Positions 46,593 through 55,540 of a stretch of 64,000 nt of DNA are shown here, piece by piece (position 1 is the stretch's first letter; every line of letters starts with the position of its first letter). The position numbers were made by a program, and so were the translations under genes. Location: IMG/VR virus record IMGVR_UViG_3300032286_001377, positions 51,552 to 115,551 of that record, one strand, 5' to 3'. Source of the stretch: a virus. A model generated the notes under the pieces. The model was not told the origin of the DNA and ran no database searches. It saw nothing but the letters and a program-made list of their open reading frames with translations.

Positions 46593-49500
46593 TTAAACTC
46601 CAGGTCCAGTAGATATTGCAAAATTAATTTGTCTTAATCCAAGTGCTGCTAAAAGTTCAATATGAAAAATTAGTTTCCCTGATGTTTCTTGACTAACCTC
46701 AACATTAAAAGCAAAATCTAAAATTATATTATTTTGTCTTAAAGAATTTAGATAATCCCTAACCCTAGATACAACTTTATCATATCCAAATTTCCCAATT
46801 GCCTCATAAGAGAATCCTCTGACCTCACTAACAACTCTTGCAACTAATCTCATTTGAGATGCTTTTGATAAGGTTGATAAACTGCTAGCCATCGTGTTTT
46901 CATTGCTAACATAGACTTCAAAAGGAACGGATCTTCTAGTCTTCTTTCCTCTATAAACAGTATTGATTCCCAATGAATCAAGTCTGTTCATTTCTATCTG
47001 AGCAAGATCGGCACCAAAGACTGCCGTAGCTCCTTTTACTCTAGTTCTAATCAATCCCATATTCATTGGAGCAGCTGATAGCATCCCAGCAAAAGCTGCA
47101 GCCATCGAAGATGGATATGAACGCTTTAATTGCGCATGCTGATATATAACTTCTCCATATATTGGAATTACAAACCTTCCAATATCAGAAGTAATATTTC
47201 CATCAAGAGGACTATATTGTGTGAACTTATTAACAAAAAGTGGATTAGAAGCTAACTCTTCAACATCAGAAGAAGATATTCCATTAGACCTAGAACCAAT
47301 AACTCCAAGCTGCACGTAGCCAGTATCATTATGGAAACTACTAAGATAATTAGCTAGCTGTGTAATAAAGTCAACCCCACCCGTAGCTAAAATTGAGGCT
47401 TCTAGTGGAACAACATAATCGACAAAATCTAATTCACCAATCACTGAATACGTCGCAGCCAAACGTTGATAGTATTTTTGATAGAAAGTATAACTAGCAG
47501 GTGTCGCAGCTGCTAAGTCAAATAAAATAGTAGAAGAAATCCTATCAGCTGGTTTATAAACATACTCAGACATAGGCGCAACTGCACAAATAATAATATC
47601 TCTTGCACCAGCCTCATACGCATCAAATACACCACGTAGAAGAGGACTATCTAAATCGGCTCCAAGCAAATCGATTGCACTTTGAACAGACCTAATCCTA
47701 ACCGGATCATTAAGCCCAATCCCATCAGCGTGCCCCAGTAAAAGCACCGTGCTAGTATTAGACTGATTTAACTCTTGATAAAGAGGTTTGTAATTAATTA
47801 CGGCAGACTTGTTCGACCCAGCAATGCTGGGAGACAAGGTGGCTACCGAGCCTTTAACCTGAAATTGTGAGACAATATTAATATCAGTTAGATCGGTAGT
47901 TGTTTGTGCAATAATTGAATAGTTTGCTTCAAAAAAAGTTGTTGGAACTGTATAATTTAAAGTAAATTCGTATTTATTTGTTCTCTCAATAAGAGATGTG
48001 GCCCTAGATGAAGGAGCTATTGCCGCAGAACCCCTTAGAGTCCAAGTATTATTGTATTGATCAACATAAGAAGTCTTACCAAAACTATATTGATACGGAG
48101 CAAAATCTGCAACAGTTGGTCCATCAATTCCATTTCTAATAATCGCCCTATACATTTTGCCATTCATAAAATATTGAGTAGCGTTGTTGAAGCCACCTAT
48201 TTCCACTTGTGCTGTTCCAGGAAATAGACTAAGCGAATATGTGCCAATGGCGTCAGTTAAAAGAGTCCATGATACAGGCTCATCGGTCTGATCCTGCGCA
48301 TAATAAAACTTTACCCTATACCCACCAGTTGAGTCCCTGGATGCAAGTGTGGCCTTAATCCAATATGTTCTACCATCAATGAAAGTGTTAGCCATAGTTC
48401 CAGCTGGAATTGCTGCTGAGAATAGATTCTGTCCATCATAAGATAAAAATAGTCTTATAACACTTGACTCCATAGCTAATAAATAAGATCTTAAAGGAGT
48501 AGCATTATAATACTTTCCTATAAAAGTTTGATTAGTAGTTGGATTTGTCCAATCTGTTAGAGAAGCTCTAACTACTAATTCAAGATCTCTATTTCTTTCA
48601 ATTCGTGCGACTGTGCCAAGTGTATTTACTGTAAGGTTGTTTCCAGAATTTTCAATAAAAGAAGTTGCAAATTGTATCTGCCTAGTAAAATTGACATCAA
48701 GAACTTTAGTGCCACTACTAAATGCGTTTCGTGCAATTACCCGATAAAATCTTCCTGAAGACGCATATCCGTTAGCTTGTTCCGAATAGGCGCCAATGAC
48801 AAAAGGCGTATCACTATTGTATAGTGTGCCAGATGTTCCAGGAATAGCGCCGCCAACATTGGTCCATGTTGTTGGTTCTACTTCTTGATCTGCTGCATAG
48901 TCGAAAAACCACTGTCCAGAAGATGAATTCCTTCGATACCTGAACCAATAAGTCTTCCCATTCACAAATGGAGATACTGTTGCTCCCCAGTTTGGCGTTA
49001 AAATTGTACTATTATCAATAGTATAACTGGCAAACATTTTTCCAGCTGTGTCGATACCTAAAAGGTATGATCTACTAGGACCGGTATTTGTGTATTTTCC
49101 AACAAAACACTGATTAGAAGCATTAACGTATTTATCTAATGTAGCCCTTATAGTTACCTCAAAATCAGATAAATCCAAATAGCTTAGACTTGGAGCGGTA
49201 GCATTATCGGTAACGGACCATCCACCAGCAACTGTGACGCCTGTCCGAGTACCATATGTTGTCCCATCAACAATTTTAGCTATTGAACCGGAAACTGTAA
49301 CAGTTTTTCCTGTCGACTCCGAGAAAGATGATGATCCGATAGTCTTTGAGGTAAAGTCAATATCAACTATCTCTGCACCATCGATGCCGTTTCTTACTAT
49401 TGCTCTATAAAATTTTCCTGAACTAAAGTTTGAAGAACCAGAAAAAGCTGAACCAACTTCAACTGGTGCAGTTGCATTATAAATTGATGTTATAAAACCT

Positions 49501-50186
49501 AGAGCAGCAGGTTGAGCACCAAGATCATTCCATGTGGTAGGTTCTGTCTCACTGTCTGGTGCATAATAAAATTTTACCTGACATCCTCCAGAATTATTAT
49601 TTATATCTAAAGTAACCTTTAACCAATAGGCAACTCCGTCACCAAGAGGTATGAGTGGAGTACATGATCTACTTTGTGCTGATGCAACAGATCCAGTTGG
49701 CCACCACTCAAAAATGTGAATGCCATTAGTTTGTACACTCCACCTGAATTTCCTATTAGGATCAGATTGAGTCGCAGCAATTAGGCAATTGCTAATAGAA
49801 GAAGGAGTCCAGTCATCTAAGGCTACCCTACAAACAAGCTCTATATCACCAGCAACATTTAACGCAGTAGAATGTGGGACTGACACATAATTTCCAGTCA
49901 CTCCAGGAAGACTCAAGAATTTAATACCTTCAGCACCATTGATATCAAGAAAATTTGAATCTGGCGCAGAAATATAACTACCAGAAATACCAGGTAAAAC
50001 TGCGTATGAATCCTGCTTAATAAATGAAAATGGTCCATCAACAATAGGACCATTCCCGTTATCGCCTCTTACTACAGAAAAATAAATATCCGAAGCCTCT
50101 GTGCCGCCAGTTGGATCGTAAACTTGACTATCTGATGTAAATATAAACTTAAATTTTGCTGTTTGACCTTTATTTAAAATTAACAT
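46593..50186 (-). CDS. Sheath-like protein with inserted LamG (lectin-like) cassette
   Basis: I use ATG 50186 (1197 aa), one base after the TGA of the preceding gene; the longer TTG-initiated form from 50210 is less likely. Residues 1-50 begin an Ig-like strand set (ILNKGQTAKFKF, SDIYFSVVRG). Between about residues 55 and 700 sit LamG/concanavalin A-like units: a truncated stub (VLPGISGSYISAPDS), then three fuller copies around 85-285, 330-500 and 525-700, each ending YRAIVRNGIDG or similar. The Ig-like sequence then resumes (YEFTLNYTVPTTFFEANYSI). Residues about 775-1197 are sheath-like, including VRIRSVQSAIDLLGADLDS and LRQNNIILDFAFNVEV near the end. It may form a decorated sheath, sheath terminator or neck ring able to bind glycans. 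The domain order is seen; the role is inferred. Confidence 0.82.
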   Translation of the reverse strand: MLILNKGQTAKFKFIFTSDSQVYDPTGGTEASDIYFSVVRGDNGNGPIVDGPFSFIKQDSYAVLPGISGSYISAPDSNFLDINGAEGIKFLSLPGVTGNYVSVPHSTALNVAGDIELVCRVALDDWTPSSISNCLIAATQSDPNRKFRWSVQTNGIHIFEWWPTGSVASAQSRSCTPLIPLGDGVAYWLKVTLDINNNSGGCQVKFYYAPDSETEPTTWNDLGAQPAALGFITSIYNATAPVEVGSAFSGSSNFSSGKFYRAIVRNGIDGAEIVDIDFTSKTIGSSSFSESTGKTVTVSGSIAKIVDGTTYGTRTGVTVAGGWSVTDNATAPSLSYLDLSDFEVTIRATLDKYVNASNQCFVGKYTNTGPSRSYLLGIDTAGKMFASYTIDNSTILTPNWGATVSPFVNGKTYWFRYRRNSSSGQWFFDYAADQEVEPTTWTNVGGAIPGTSGTLYNSDTPFVIGAYSEQANGYASSGRFYRVIARNAFSSGTKVLDVNFTRQIQFATSFIENSGNNLTVNTLGTVARIERNRDLELVVRASLTDWTNPTTNQTFIGKYYNATPLRSYLLAMESSVIRLFLSYDGQNLFSAAIPAGTMANTFIDGRTYWIKATLASRDSTGGYRVKFYYAQDQTDEPVSWTLLTDAIGTYSLSLFPGTAQVEIGGFNNATQYFMNGKMYRAIIRNGIDGPTVADFAPYQYSFGKTSYVDQYNNTWTLRGSAAIAPSSRATSLIERTNKYEFTLNYTVPTTFFEANYSIIAQTTTDLTDINIVSQFQVKGSVATLSPSIAGSNKSAVINYKPLYQELNQSNTSTVLLLGHADGIGLNDPVRIRSVQSAIDLLGADLDSPLLRGVFDAYEAGARDIIICAVAPMSEYVYKPADRISSTILFDLAAATPASYTFYQKYYQRLAATYSVIGELDFVDYVVPLEASILATGGVDFITQLANYLSSFHNDTGYVQLGVIGSRSNGISSSDVEELASNPLFVNKFTQYSPLDGNITSDIGRFVIPIYGEVIYQHAQLKRSYPSSMAAAFAGMLSAAPMNMGLIRTRVKGATAVFGADLAQIEMNRLDSLGINTVYRGKKTRRSVPFEVYVSNENTMASSLSTLSKASQMRLVARVVSEVRGFSYEAIGKFGYDKVVSRVRDYLNSLRQNNIILDFAFNVEVSQETSGKLIFHIELLAALGLRQINFAISTGPGV

Positions 50187-50187
50187 A

Positions 50188-50559
50188 TCACTTCTCTCTT
50201 GATGCGCCAACAGTCCAAAAAACTATTTTTCCCAACTTACCTCTAACCGCAGAAACAGCATTAATTCTATACATTGTATAATTTTTATGATTTTTCATAG
50301 AATAATTTTCATATATCCTATCCCCTTCTTTAGGGTAAATCTCTGCTTCAAAATAATAAACAGCATCATATTTAGTAATAAGACCATCTGCTTGCTCTTT
50401 TGTAGAAAGTGTATTAGCTATACCAGATTGGCCAACCTGTCTTGTGGTAACTCTTTCCAAAGAATTTGAATGATTTCCATTTGCTAACACCCTCTGAATA
50501 TGAACATCGTGACCCCAATCACGCATAATTTTCCTAAAAGATCTTTTCGCATCAATCAT
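50188..50559 (-). CDS. Head closure / head-tail joining candidate
   Basis: A 123-aa protein overlapping the end of the upstream connector gene by 8 nt. It starts MIDAKRSFRKIMRDWGHDV and continues with a small beta-barrel-like pattern (YYFEAEIYPKEGDRIYEN, MYRINAVSAVRGKLGKIVFW), as in SPP1 gp16-type head-closure proteins, where the loop enters the DNA channel. It precedes the sheath-like gene. The order connector, closure, tail genes is standard. The family is not certain; I infer it from size, strand pattern and position. Confidence 0.65.
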   Translation of the reverse strand: MIDAKRSFRKIMRDWGHDVHIQRVLANGNHSNSLERVTTRQVGQSGIANTLSTKEQADGLITKYDAVYYFEAEIYPKEGDRIYENYSMKNHKNYTMYRINAVSAVRGKLGKIVFWTVGASREK

Positions 50560-51454
50560 ACTTTCTCAGACCTCTTCTCGGCATCGGGTCATCTTTTACT
50601 GTTGACTTTCTACCAGGACCATAAATGTCTCTATCGGAAAGATAAACAATTCTTCCAGTTTCAGGATCAACGACTTTTCCAGAAAAGTTTCCACTTGGAA
50701 GACCTTTTGGTTGCATTGAAGTTGGTCCAACTTTCTTTGAAAGCATTTCTTTTCTCATGGCCGCAGCAATCTGACACCAAGTCGTGGCATTATCTCTTGA
50801 TACAGAATTTCTAGGTATTGACTTATTAGTGACACTAAAGTCTCCAAGATTTAATGACATTTCATCATCTCCACCAAATCCATATGTGCGACTCAACTCA
50901 CATGCAGTGGCAGATTTAATGTATTCAAGAACATTAAAAGAAAGATTTGATCCATCTTCATCATCTAATAAGCTATAGATATCTTTTACTTCTAAAGAGT
51001 AATTATACACTATTTCCGCTATCTCAAGCGGAGATGCATCGGGGAAATATGCTAATAAGGACTCTGGATCAATATAAAGTGGTGATATATCCGCAGCAAA
51101 AACTATTGTTTCATCGCTACCTAAAAGTACAGTAGGATGATACTCAGTTTGAGTAGAAGAAACGTAAAGCTTCTGCTCAATGAGAATTAATTTTGCCGTT
51201 GGACCTTCGTAATAAGTGCCAGTAAATTTTATTGAGTATGTATCTGGAACTGTTGGGGTAAAAATGTAATAATAAACAGAAGAGGTTACAGATATTATCT
51301 GATTTTGATCAATAGTTAAAGATGTCCCGTCAGATTTTTTGATCTCTAAACTTATAGCATTAATCGCAATATCTACGTCATTTCCATTGGAATCAATATC
51401 TTTAAATTTTACTGTTAATTTAACAGAATCATTTACAACTACATTTTCCGACAT
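50552..51454 (-). CDS. Head-tail connector/adaptor candidate with N-terminal Ig-like domain
   Basis: A 300-aa protein with AGGGG before ATG 51454. Residues 1-105 form an Ig-like domain (VKLTVKFKDIDSNGNDVDI, YYYIFTPTVPDTYSIKFTG) related in pattern to the split Ig-like domain of the sheath-like protein. Residues about 130-235 are helical (LLAYFPDASPLEIAEIVYNY, VLEYIKSATACELSRTYG), like connector proteins that form a ring below the portal. The C-terminal 70 residues are basic and Pro/Gly-rich (GRIVYLSDRDIYGPGR) and probably extended. The Ig-like fusion would put an exposed domain at the neck. The connector role is inferred from position and the helical part. Confidence 0.65.
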   Translation of the reverse strand: MSENVVVNDSVKLTVKFKDIDSNGNDVDIAINAISLEIKKSDGTSLTIDQNQIISVTSSVYYYIFTPTVPDTYSIKFTGTYYEGPTAKLILIEQKLYVSSTQTEYHPTVLLGSDETIVFAADISPLYIDPESLLAYFPDASPLEIAEIVYNYSLEVKDIYSLLDDEDGSNLSFNVLEYIKSATACELSRTYGFGGDDEMSLNLGDFSVTNKSIPRNSVSRDNATTWCQIAAAMRKEMLSKKVGPTSMQPKGLPSGNFSGKVVDPETGRIVYLSDRDIYGPGRKSTVKDDPMPRRGLRKYD

Positions 51455-51466
51455 AAATTCCCCTTA

Positions 51467-51796
51467 TTAAACGTTTGATATTATAGTAATAGACAAAGAA
51501 CCAGCTGGTCCAAAGTCGGCTCCATTATTCATATCAATCACCGCATGAGCACCGTCTTTATCTATAGTTATACTTGCATTACCTATCGAATATGGATCAT
51601 CTTTTAATGAGGAAAGCGCATAAGCGGCAATGTTGAAAAGATCAGTCGTAGAGGTGCCAAACGCTGGAATATTAACTAATTCTAAAGTTGATACAGTCTC
51701 TGAGTTAACAACCAATTCCTCAGAGATAACAATAACTATACCATTATAAGTTACAAGAGGCTGGTTATACTTAATGATATCGTTATAAAATTTCAT
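51467..51796 (-). CDS. Small virion-region protein, unknown (109 aa)
   Basis: A 109-aa protein starting at ATG 51796, two bases after the stop of the upstream gene, so probably translated by coupling. The sequence alternates short strands (LVTYNGIVIVISEELVV, ASITIDKDGAHAVIDM) with one helix (TTDLFNIAAYALSSL). I do not recognise a family. It lies in the head-neck region between an Ig-like protein and the connector candidate. It could be a minor head or neck component, but nothing proves this. Confidence 0.6.
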   Translation of the reverse strand: MKFYNDIIKYNQPLVTYNGIVIVISEELVVNSETVSTLELVNIPAFGTSTTDLFNIAAYALSSLKDDPYSIGNASITIDKDGAHAVIDMNNGADFGPAGSLSITIISNV

Positions 51797-51798
51797 TA

Positions 51799-52014
51799 TT
51801 AAAATGTACCACCATCAATTGTTCCATTAGCAAATCTATCCGCAACGGTAATGTGAGTCCCAGATGGATTAGCCCCAAGCTCAGTCTCGATTGCTTCGAT
51901 TGCATCATTGGCATTAGTGTGTTGCAAATTGTGCGGAACAACAACAGAGTCTAAAAGATCGCTGGCTTCTGGATTGTTAAAATTGTCTATTGAGTTAGGA
52001 TAATTTGTAGGCAT
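51799..52014 (-). CDS. Small conserved-looking virion protein (71 aa)
   Basis: ATG 52014 overlaps the TGA of the preceding gene (TGATG). The sequence starts MPTNYPNSIDNFNNPEASD, with QHTNANDAIEAIETELG in the middle. This phrase is recurrent in actinobacteriophage and other phage virion proteins, usually near the N-terminus of a fibre or head-associated protein, where it precedes a trimerising domain. Here it stands alone and the protein ends soon after, at TIDGGTF, so it may be a short fibre stub or a truncated fibre. Gene status is well supported by coupling on both sides; function is unknown. Confidence 0.65.
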   Translation of the reverse strand: MPTNYPNSIDNFNNPEASDLLDSVVVPHNLQHTNANDAIEAIETELGANPSGTHITVADRFANGTIDGGTF

Positions 52015-52787
52015 CAGATTCCAACCTCGGCAGAAACTATAACTTTATATTTGTAACCAGATTCAAAATAATCCTTACCGTCTATATAATAGACTGGAGT
52101 CGCTTCTATCGACGGAAAATCAATATAAACTATAGGCCTCCAAGAATGCATAGAGATCTGAGTCTCAACTTTTTCCCAACGGGCTGGAGTCTTTTGAATT
52201 TTTTTTCGAAGTACCTTGAAATATTGAGAAGTCATAAAGTTTGATGCTGGTCTAACATTGAAACTAATTATTACTCTTCCATTATTTTCATCTTGATTTA
52301 TATAAAATTCTCCAGAACTAGGAGAGACTGATTCAATATAAAAGTTAGGATTTTTTGCTAAAATTTGATATCCGGTTTCGATGCCCGATCTTACAGATTT
52401 ATCCTCAATAAGTACTTCATTAACAATTGTACCTTTTTGCCCCTCCAGTTGAGTTGGGGTAGCAGATTCGACAGCTGAAGTAAATTTAATTTTCTCTTCA
52501 TCAACAACATAGCCTGAAGAGTCAACTATATTAACTGCCCTAATAACATAACTAGTGTTACTTGCTAAAATAGCGTTCCAGTATAGAGTTAATGTACGAT
52601 TAATCTGATTATAATCAGTTAATGTTTGGATTGTTTTAAACGGAGAAGATATTTGCGAAGGAGTTGCAGAATCGGTTTGAACTATAAAATTAGCATTAAC
52701 GAGGGACGATATCTTAACCGTTCGTCCAAATTTTATGACAACAGTGTTAGTGCTAACTATTGCATTATCGATAAGATATAAAGCCAT
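52014..52787 (-). CDS. Ig-like virion protein, unit head after the capsid terminator
   Basis: A 257-aa protein with GGAG before ATG 52787. The first ~110 residues follow the bacterial Ig-like (Big_5/SbsA-type) pattern, with TVVIKFGRTVKISSL, LTLYWNAILASNTSYVIRAV and SSGYVVDEEKIKFTSA. A second beta domain follows (FYINQDENNGRVIISFNVRP). Three copies of the S/E-A-T-P motif occur, at residue ~40, ~110 and ~235. It is the first gene after the major capsid terminator and carries the putative late-promoter motif 17 nt before its start. Role: an exposed head or neck protein is plausible; I cannot name it further. Confidence 0.7.
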   Translation of the reverse strand: MALYLIDNAIVSTNTVVIKFGRTVKISSLVNANFIVQTDSATPSQISSPFKTIQTLTDYNQINRTLTLYWNAILASNTSYVIRAVNIVDSSGYVVDEEKIKFTSAVESATPTQLEGQKGTIVNEVLIEDKSVRSGIETGYQILAKNPNFYIESVSPSSGEFYINQDENNGRVIISFNVRPASNFMTSQYFKVLRKKIQKTPARWEKVETQISMHSWRPIVYIDFPSIEATPVYYIDGKDYFESGYKYKVIVSAEVGI

Positions 52788-52804
52788 TTGATCTCCAAAC
52801 TAAT

Positions 52805-52820
52805 AACTATATAAATAGTA
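52805..52820 (-). promoter_or_regulatory. Putative late-promoter motif after the capsid terminator
   Basis: Minus-strand TACTATTTATATAGTT, identical in all 16 bases to the copy before the portal gene, and 17 nt before ATG 52787. It lies just downstream of the major capsid terminator, so a new promoter here would restart transcription for the neck and tail genes. Confidence 0.55.
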
Positions 52821-52842
52821 ATTAGACTTAATAGAAAGCAAA

Positions 52843-52872
52843 AGGGACGGCAGAATTGCTTCTACCGTCCCT
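52843..52872 (-). terminator. Intrinsic terminator of the major capsid gene
   Basis: AGGGACGGCAGAA and TTCTACCGTCCCT pair over 12 of 13 positions with a 4-nt loop, followed on the minus strand by a TTTTGCTTT tract. It lies about 50 nt past the capsid stop and just before the promoter motif at 52805-52820. Confidence 0.85.
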
Positions 52873-52923
52873 TCGCTTCAGGGTGTTAATCGTAACTATA
52901 ACGCCCTAAGGTTTTGCTATTGA

Positions 52924-53997
52924 TCAGAGGCCACCAGCGGTTGCTTCGTTTGTAAGCTGAACTTCGTAGTTACGAACCAGTCTAACATTCTTAGCCACAG
53001 TAATACCTTCACCATCACCTAGCATGACGATGTCATACCGCTCCTTCATCTTCAGCTGACGGATATCACGGCTAGGATCATCAAACTGATCTGTGCTCAT
53101 GTCATCCTTCACAAGAAGACTGCCAACCTCATTGCGGTCGATAAGGAATACGTCAGACTTAGCGGCTAGTTCAAAACCTGTTCCACTCTTAGCAGTAAAG
53201 CTTACGAATGGAGAAACTAGAACGTTAAGACCCATAGGTGCAGTAGCATTTAGTACTCCATCCTTTGAAGTTGGACGGAGACCCCAGCTAACATTAGCTG
53301 AAGCGCCTTCTGCATGGAAGATTGCGTCCTTAAGGAAGAGTGACCACATTAGTGGGTGAAGTATGAAATCGGTGGGGACATGGTTTTCAGCCATTAGTAC
53401 AGCTGCCATATCCACGATGTCATCCCATGTGATGGTCTTGTTAAATGCACCGGTTAGATCACGGCCGGTAGTGTCATCATAGCTGCCACTGTCATTGTCA
53501 TAAACAATGCTAGCAGCATCCTTGAAGCGTGAAAGAGCGATCTGCTCCTTAAGACGAGCCATTGCCCGCCCAGCAGCACGTACGTGCATGCCAACAATGT
53601 CCCAAAGGGAGTCAGCAATTACTTCTTCAGTGAAAGCTAACTTTACACCTTTCTTAGAGACCTTGCCTTCAATTTGCTTTGCAAAGGCGAGTGCCTGTTC
53701 TGGATATTCTTGTCCTTCGGGAATCTCTGCTGCTTGAATTGCATTGACTGCTGGGAACTCCAATGAGCGCCCCTTGCCGAGGCGAACCACTGAGAGAAGA
53801 GGAGTCACCAGTAATTGTGGCTCAGCCGCTTCTCTTAGAGTGCGTGAAATAACCTTGGGGAACAGCGCTGCTGCATCAGGTGATGCAAAAGCTTCTTTAA
53901 TTGTTACCCGGTTATCTACGTCGATGTACCCGTCCTCAGTCAGTGCAGTCTCCCAAGCAGGGAGACCCGAGAGGAGCTCTTGGATTGTTTTACTCAT
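52924..53997 (-). CDS. Major capsid protein (HK97-fold candidate)
   Basis: A 357-aa protein with a strong CAGGAGG site before ATG 53997. The pattern of an N-terminal helical arm, a central VTPLLSVVRLGKGRSLEFP strand region, a SFVSFTAKS-like beta element and a C-terminal DIRQLKMKERYDIVMLGDG domain with RNYEVQL near the end fits HK97-type capsid proteins. It follows the protease-scaffold and head-decoration genes, and a strong intrinsic terminator sits directly downstream, as expected for the most abundant protein. Base composition is visibly richer in G and C than in most neighbours, as is common for highly expressed capsid genes. Cleavage by the upstream protease near the N-terminus is possible but not shown. 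Confidence 0.88.
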   Translation of the reverse strand: MSKTIQELLSGLPAWETALTEDGYIDVDNRVTIKEAFASPDAAALFPKVISRTLREAAEPQLLVTPLLSVVRLGKGRSLEFPAVNAIQAAEIPEGQEYPEQALAFAKQIEGKVSKKGVKLAFTEEVIADSLWDIVGMHVRAAGRAMARLKEQIALSRFKDAASIVYDNDSGSYDDTTGRDLTGAFNKTITWDDIVDMAAVLMAENHVPTDFILHPLMWSLFLKDAIFHAEGASANVSWGLRPTSKDGVLNATAPMGLNVLVSPFVSFTAKSGTGFELAAKSDVFLIDRNEVGSLLVKDDMSTDQFDDPSRDIRQLKMKERYDIVMLGDGEGITVAKNVRLVRNYEVQLTNEATAGGL

Positions 53998-54031
53998 CTT
54001 AGGATTAATCCTCCTGTGTTATATTTGTTTA

Positions 54032-54802
54032 TCAGAGTGTGAGATTGACACGGAATGCGCCAATAACATTTGTTACGTCCAGGTTTGCACGAATACCAAG
54101 CTTGCCGCTGTAGGTACCGGTACGGGTTAGCTCATATACAGTCTTCAATGCACCTGGATCTGAAGGAAGCTGCATGTAGCTGAGTAAACCATCATCGAAA
54201 TTGGTAGCGAACTTCTCAACTTCAATGACCTTGCCAACCTGAATCCACGGATATGTGCCAGCATCGCTTGTGCTAAGTGCTACTGGACGACCCATGTTGT
54301 CGGCGCGGACTAGACTTCCAACGGCTACGTCAGCATTAATGCCGTTAACCATTGGATACTCTACGTATCCGTGAGTGATGAAACCAGCACCCTGGGAAGT
54401 GCCCTTATCAAAAGGACGGTAGAGATCATACTGTGCACAACCAATCGGCACTGAGTAGGCGGGAACGCCAGGGTTAACCTGATCTGTTGCGCCAGAAGAA
54501 TATGCCGGTGTAGCACCATTCATGGGATCCCATCCGGTAGCGTTACCGTTGTCGCCCCAAACCTTAGCAGTGCCGGTACCATTAGCTGGAACGATACGAG
54601 CATCGCCACTAGCGTCTGCATAGACAGAAAGAATGGTACCCTTTGGAATTACGATTTCAAAACGATCATCTTCACTGTCAAGATACCAGGTTGGAAGACC
54701 TGGGTGAGGCAGGAGGTAGGCGCTGGGGGCTGTACCCTCAGAGACTACAAACCGACCTGCACCAGTTTTTGTCCCAACTTTACGAAATTTTGCTAAACTC
54801 AT
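54032..54802 (-). CDS. Candidate capsid decoration / head protein
   Basis: A 256-aa protein with an AAGGAGAT site before ATG 54802. It begins MSLAKFRKVGTKTGAGRFVV and is beta-rich (RFEIVIPKGTILSVYADAS, VGKVIEVEKFATNFDDGLLS, ending GAFRVNLTL). It lies between the protease-scaffold and major capsid genes, the usual place for a capsid decoration protein in phages with HK97-fold heads. It has no domain that I can name with certainty. Its codon and base usage resemble the major capsid gene, suggesting high expression. GATPAYSSGAT in the middle is another copy of the recurrent T-P motif. Confidence 0.72.
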   Translation of the reverse strand: MSLAKFRKVGTKTGAGRFVVSEGTAPSAYLLPHPGLPTWYLDSEDDRFEIVIPKGTILSVYADASGDARIVPANGTGTAKVWGDNGNATGWDPMNGATPAYSSGATDQVNPGVPAYSVPIGCAQYDLYRPFDKGTSQGAGFITHGYVEYPMVNGINADVAVGSLVRADNMGRPVALSTSDAGTYPWIQVGKVIEVEKFATNFDDGLLSYMQLPSDPGALKTVYELTRTGTYSGKLGIRANLDVTNVIGAFRVNLTL

Positions 54803-54820
54803 TTGTTATCTCCTTAAATT

Positions 54821-55540
54821 TCAGAGTTTACGTCTGCCCATTAGGGCATCTACTAGAACTTGCTCGAGAGAATCAACCGGAGAAACCACTGCCTCTTCTT
54901 CGACCTTATCGATTGTTACTACATTCTCTTCCCCATTATTAGTTTCTGCCTCAGATGTAATCTCTGGCATAGAACTAAAATCAGAAATTCTCTTACCAGT
55001 CTTGGCAGGCATCTTTGCTAGATCTCTTAAAGAATCAGCTAAAGATGAGGCTGTACGAGTAACGTGTTCAGCTAAAAGCTTTTCACGATCTTCAACAGTC
55101 TCAATACCAAGACCAATCTTAGTGTCTATAACTCTTTCAACTAGAGTCATATGTAGTGCACTTTTAAGTCTAGTATTTTCTTCTTCAAGAAGAGCAATTC
55201 TTGCCATAAGTTCAGTAGCATCATGCTCAGGGCTTTCTTCAACCTTGAGATCACTGTGCTCCTGCGCTTCTTCTTGAACATCATCCTCAGTAGAGGATGA
55301 CTCTACTAACTCTTCAGCATTTTCGGACTCTACATCTTCCTGTACATCCGCCTCTTCTGAATTGTCAGTTGAGCTCTCTTCGACTTCCTCTTCGGAAGCC
55401 ACTTCTTCTGAAACTACTACTTCCTCTGTAGAATCTTCAGACTCTTCAGCATTAGCAGCGGCTGCAGCGATATTTGATAGATCTTCACTAAGGCCTGCAG
55501 CCACAGCTAGAATATCCTCATCCTTATTGACATCGTCCAT
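54821..55540 (-). CDS. Putative scaffold-only product from an internal start
   Basis: Inside the protease-scaffold gene, in the same frame, an ATG at 55540 (codon 290, MDDVNKDEDIL) is preceded by AAGGAGAAT with GGAG ending 9 nt before the start. This is a better ribosome site than the one for the full-length gene. Translation from here would give a 239-aa acidic scaffold without the protease, as for lambda Nu3 inside C. The site is seen directly; its use is inferred. No separate promoter was found. Confidence 0.5.
   Translation of the reverse strand: MDDVNKDEDILAVAAGLSEDLSNIAAAAANAEESEDSTEEVVVSEEVASEEEVEESSTDNSEEADVQEDVESENAEELVESSSTEDDVQEEAQEHSDLKVEESPEHDATELMARIALLEEENTRLKSALHMTLVERVIDTKIGLGIETVEDREKLLAEHVTRTASSLADSLRDLAKMPAKTGKRISDFSSMPEITSEAETNNGEENVVTIDKVEEEAVVSPVDSLEQVLVDALMGRRKL

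Noticed and set aside
50187-50210. Longer TTG-initiated start (50210) for the sheath-like gene.
   Set aside because: ATG 50186 is one base after the preceding stop, follows a GAGAG stretch and avoids a 23-bp overlap.
52807-52820. TATAAATA, the T4 late-promoter consensus, on the plus strand at 52809 and 59233.
   Set aside because: In that orientation it would drive transcription antisense to all neighbouring genes. The minus-strand reading of the same palindromic-looking site fits the genes better.
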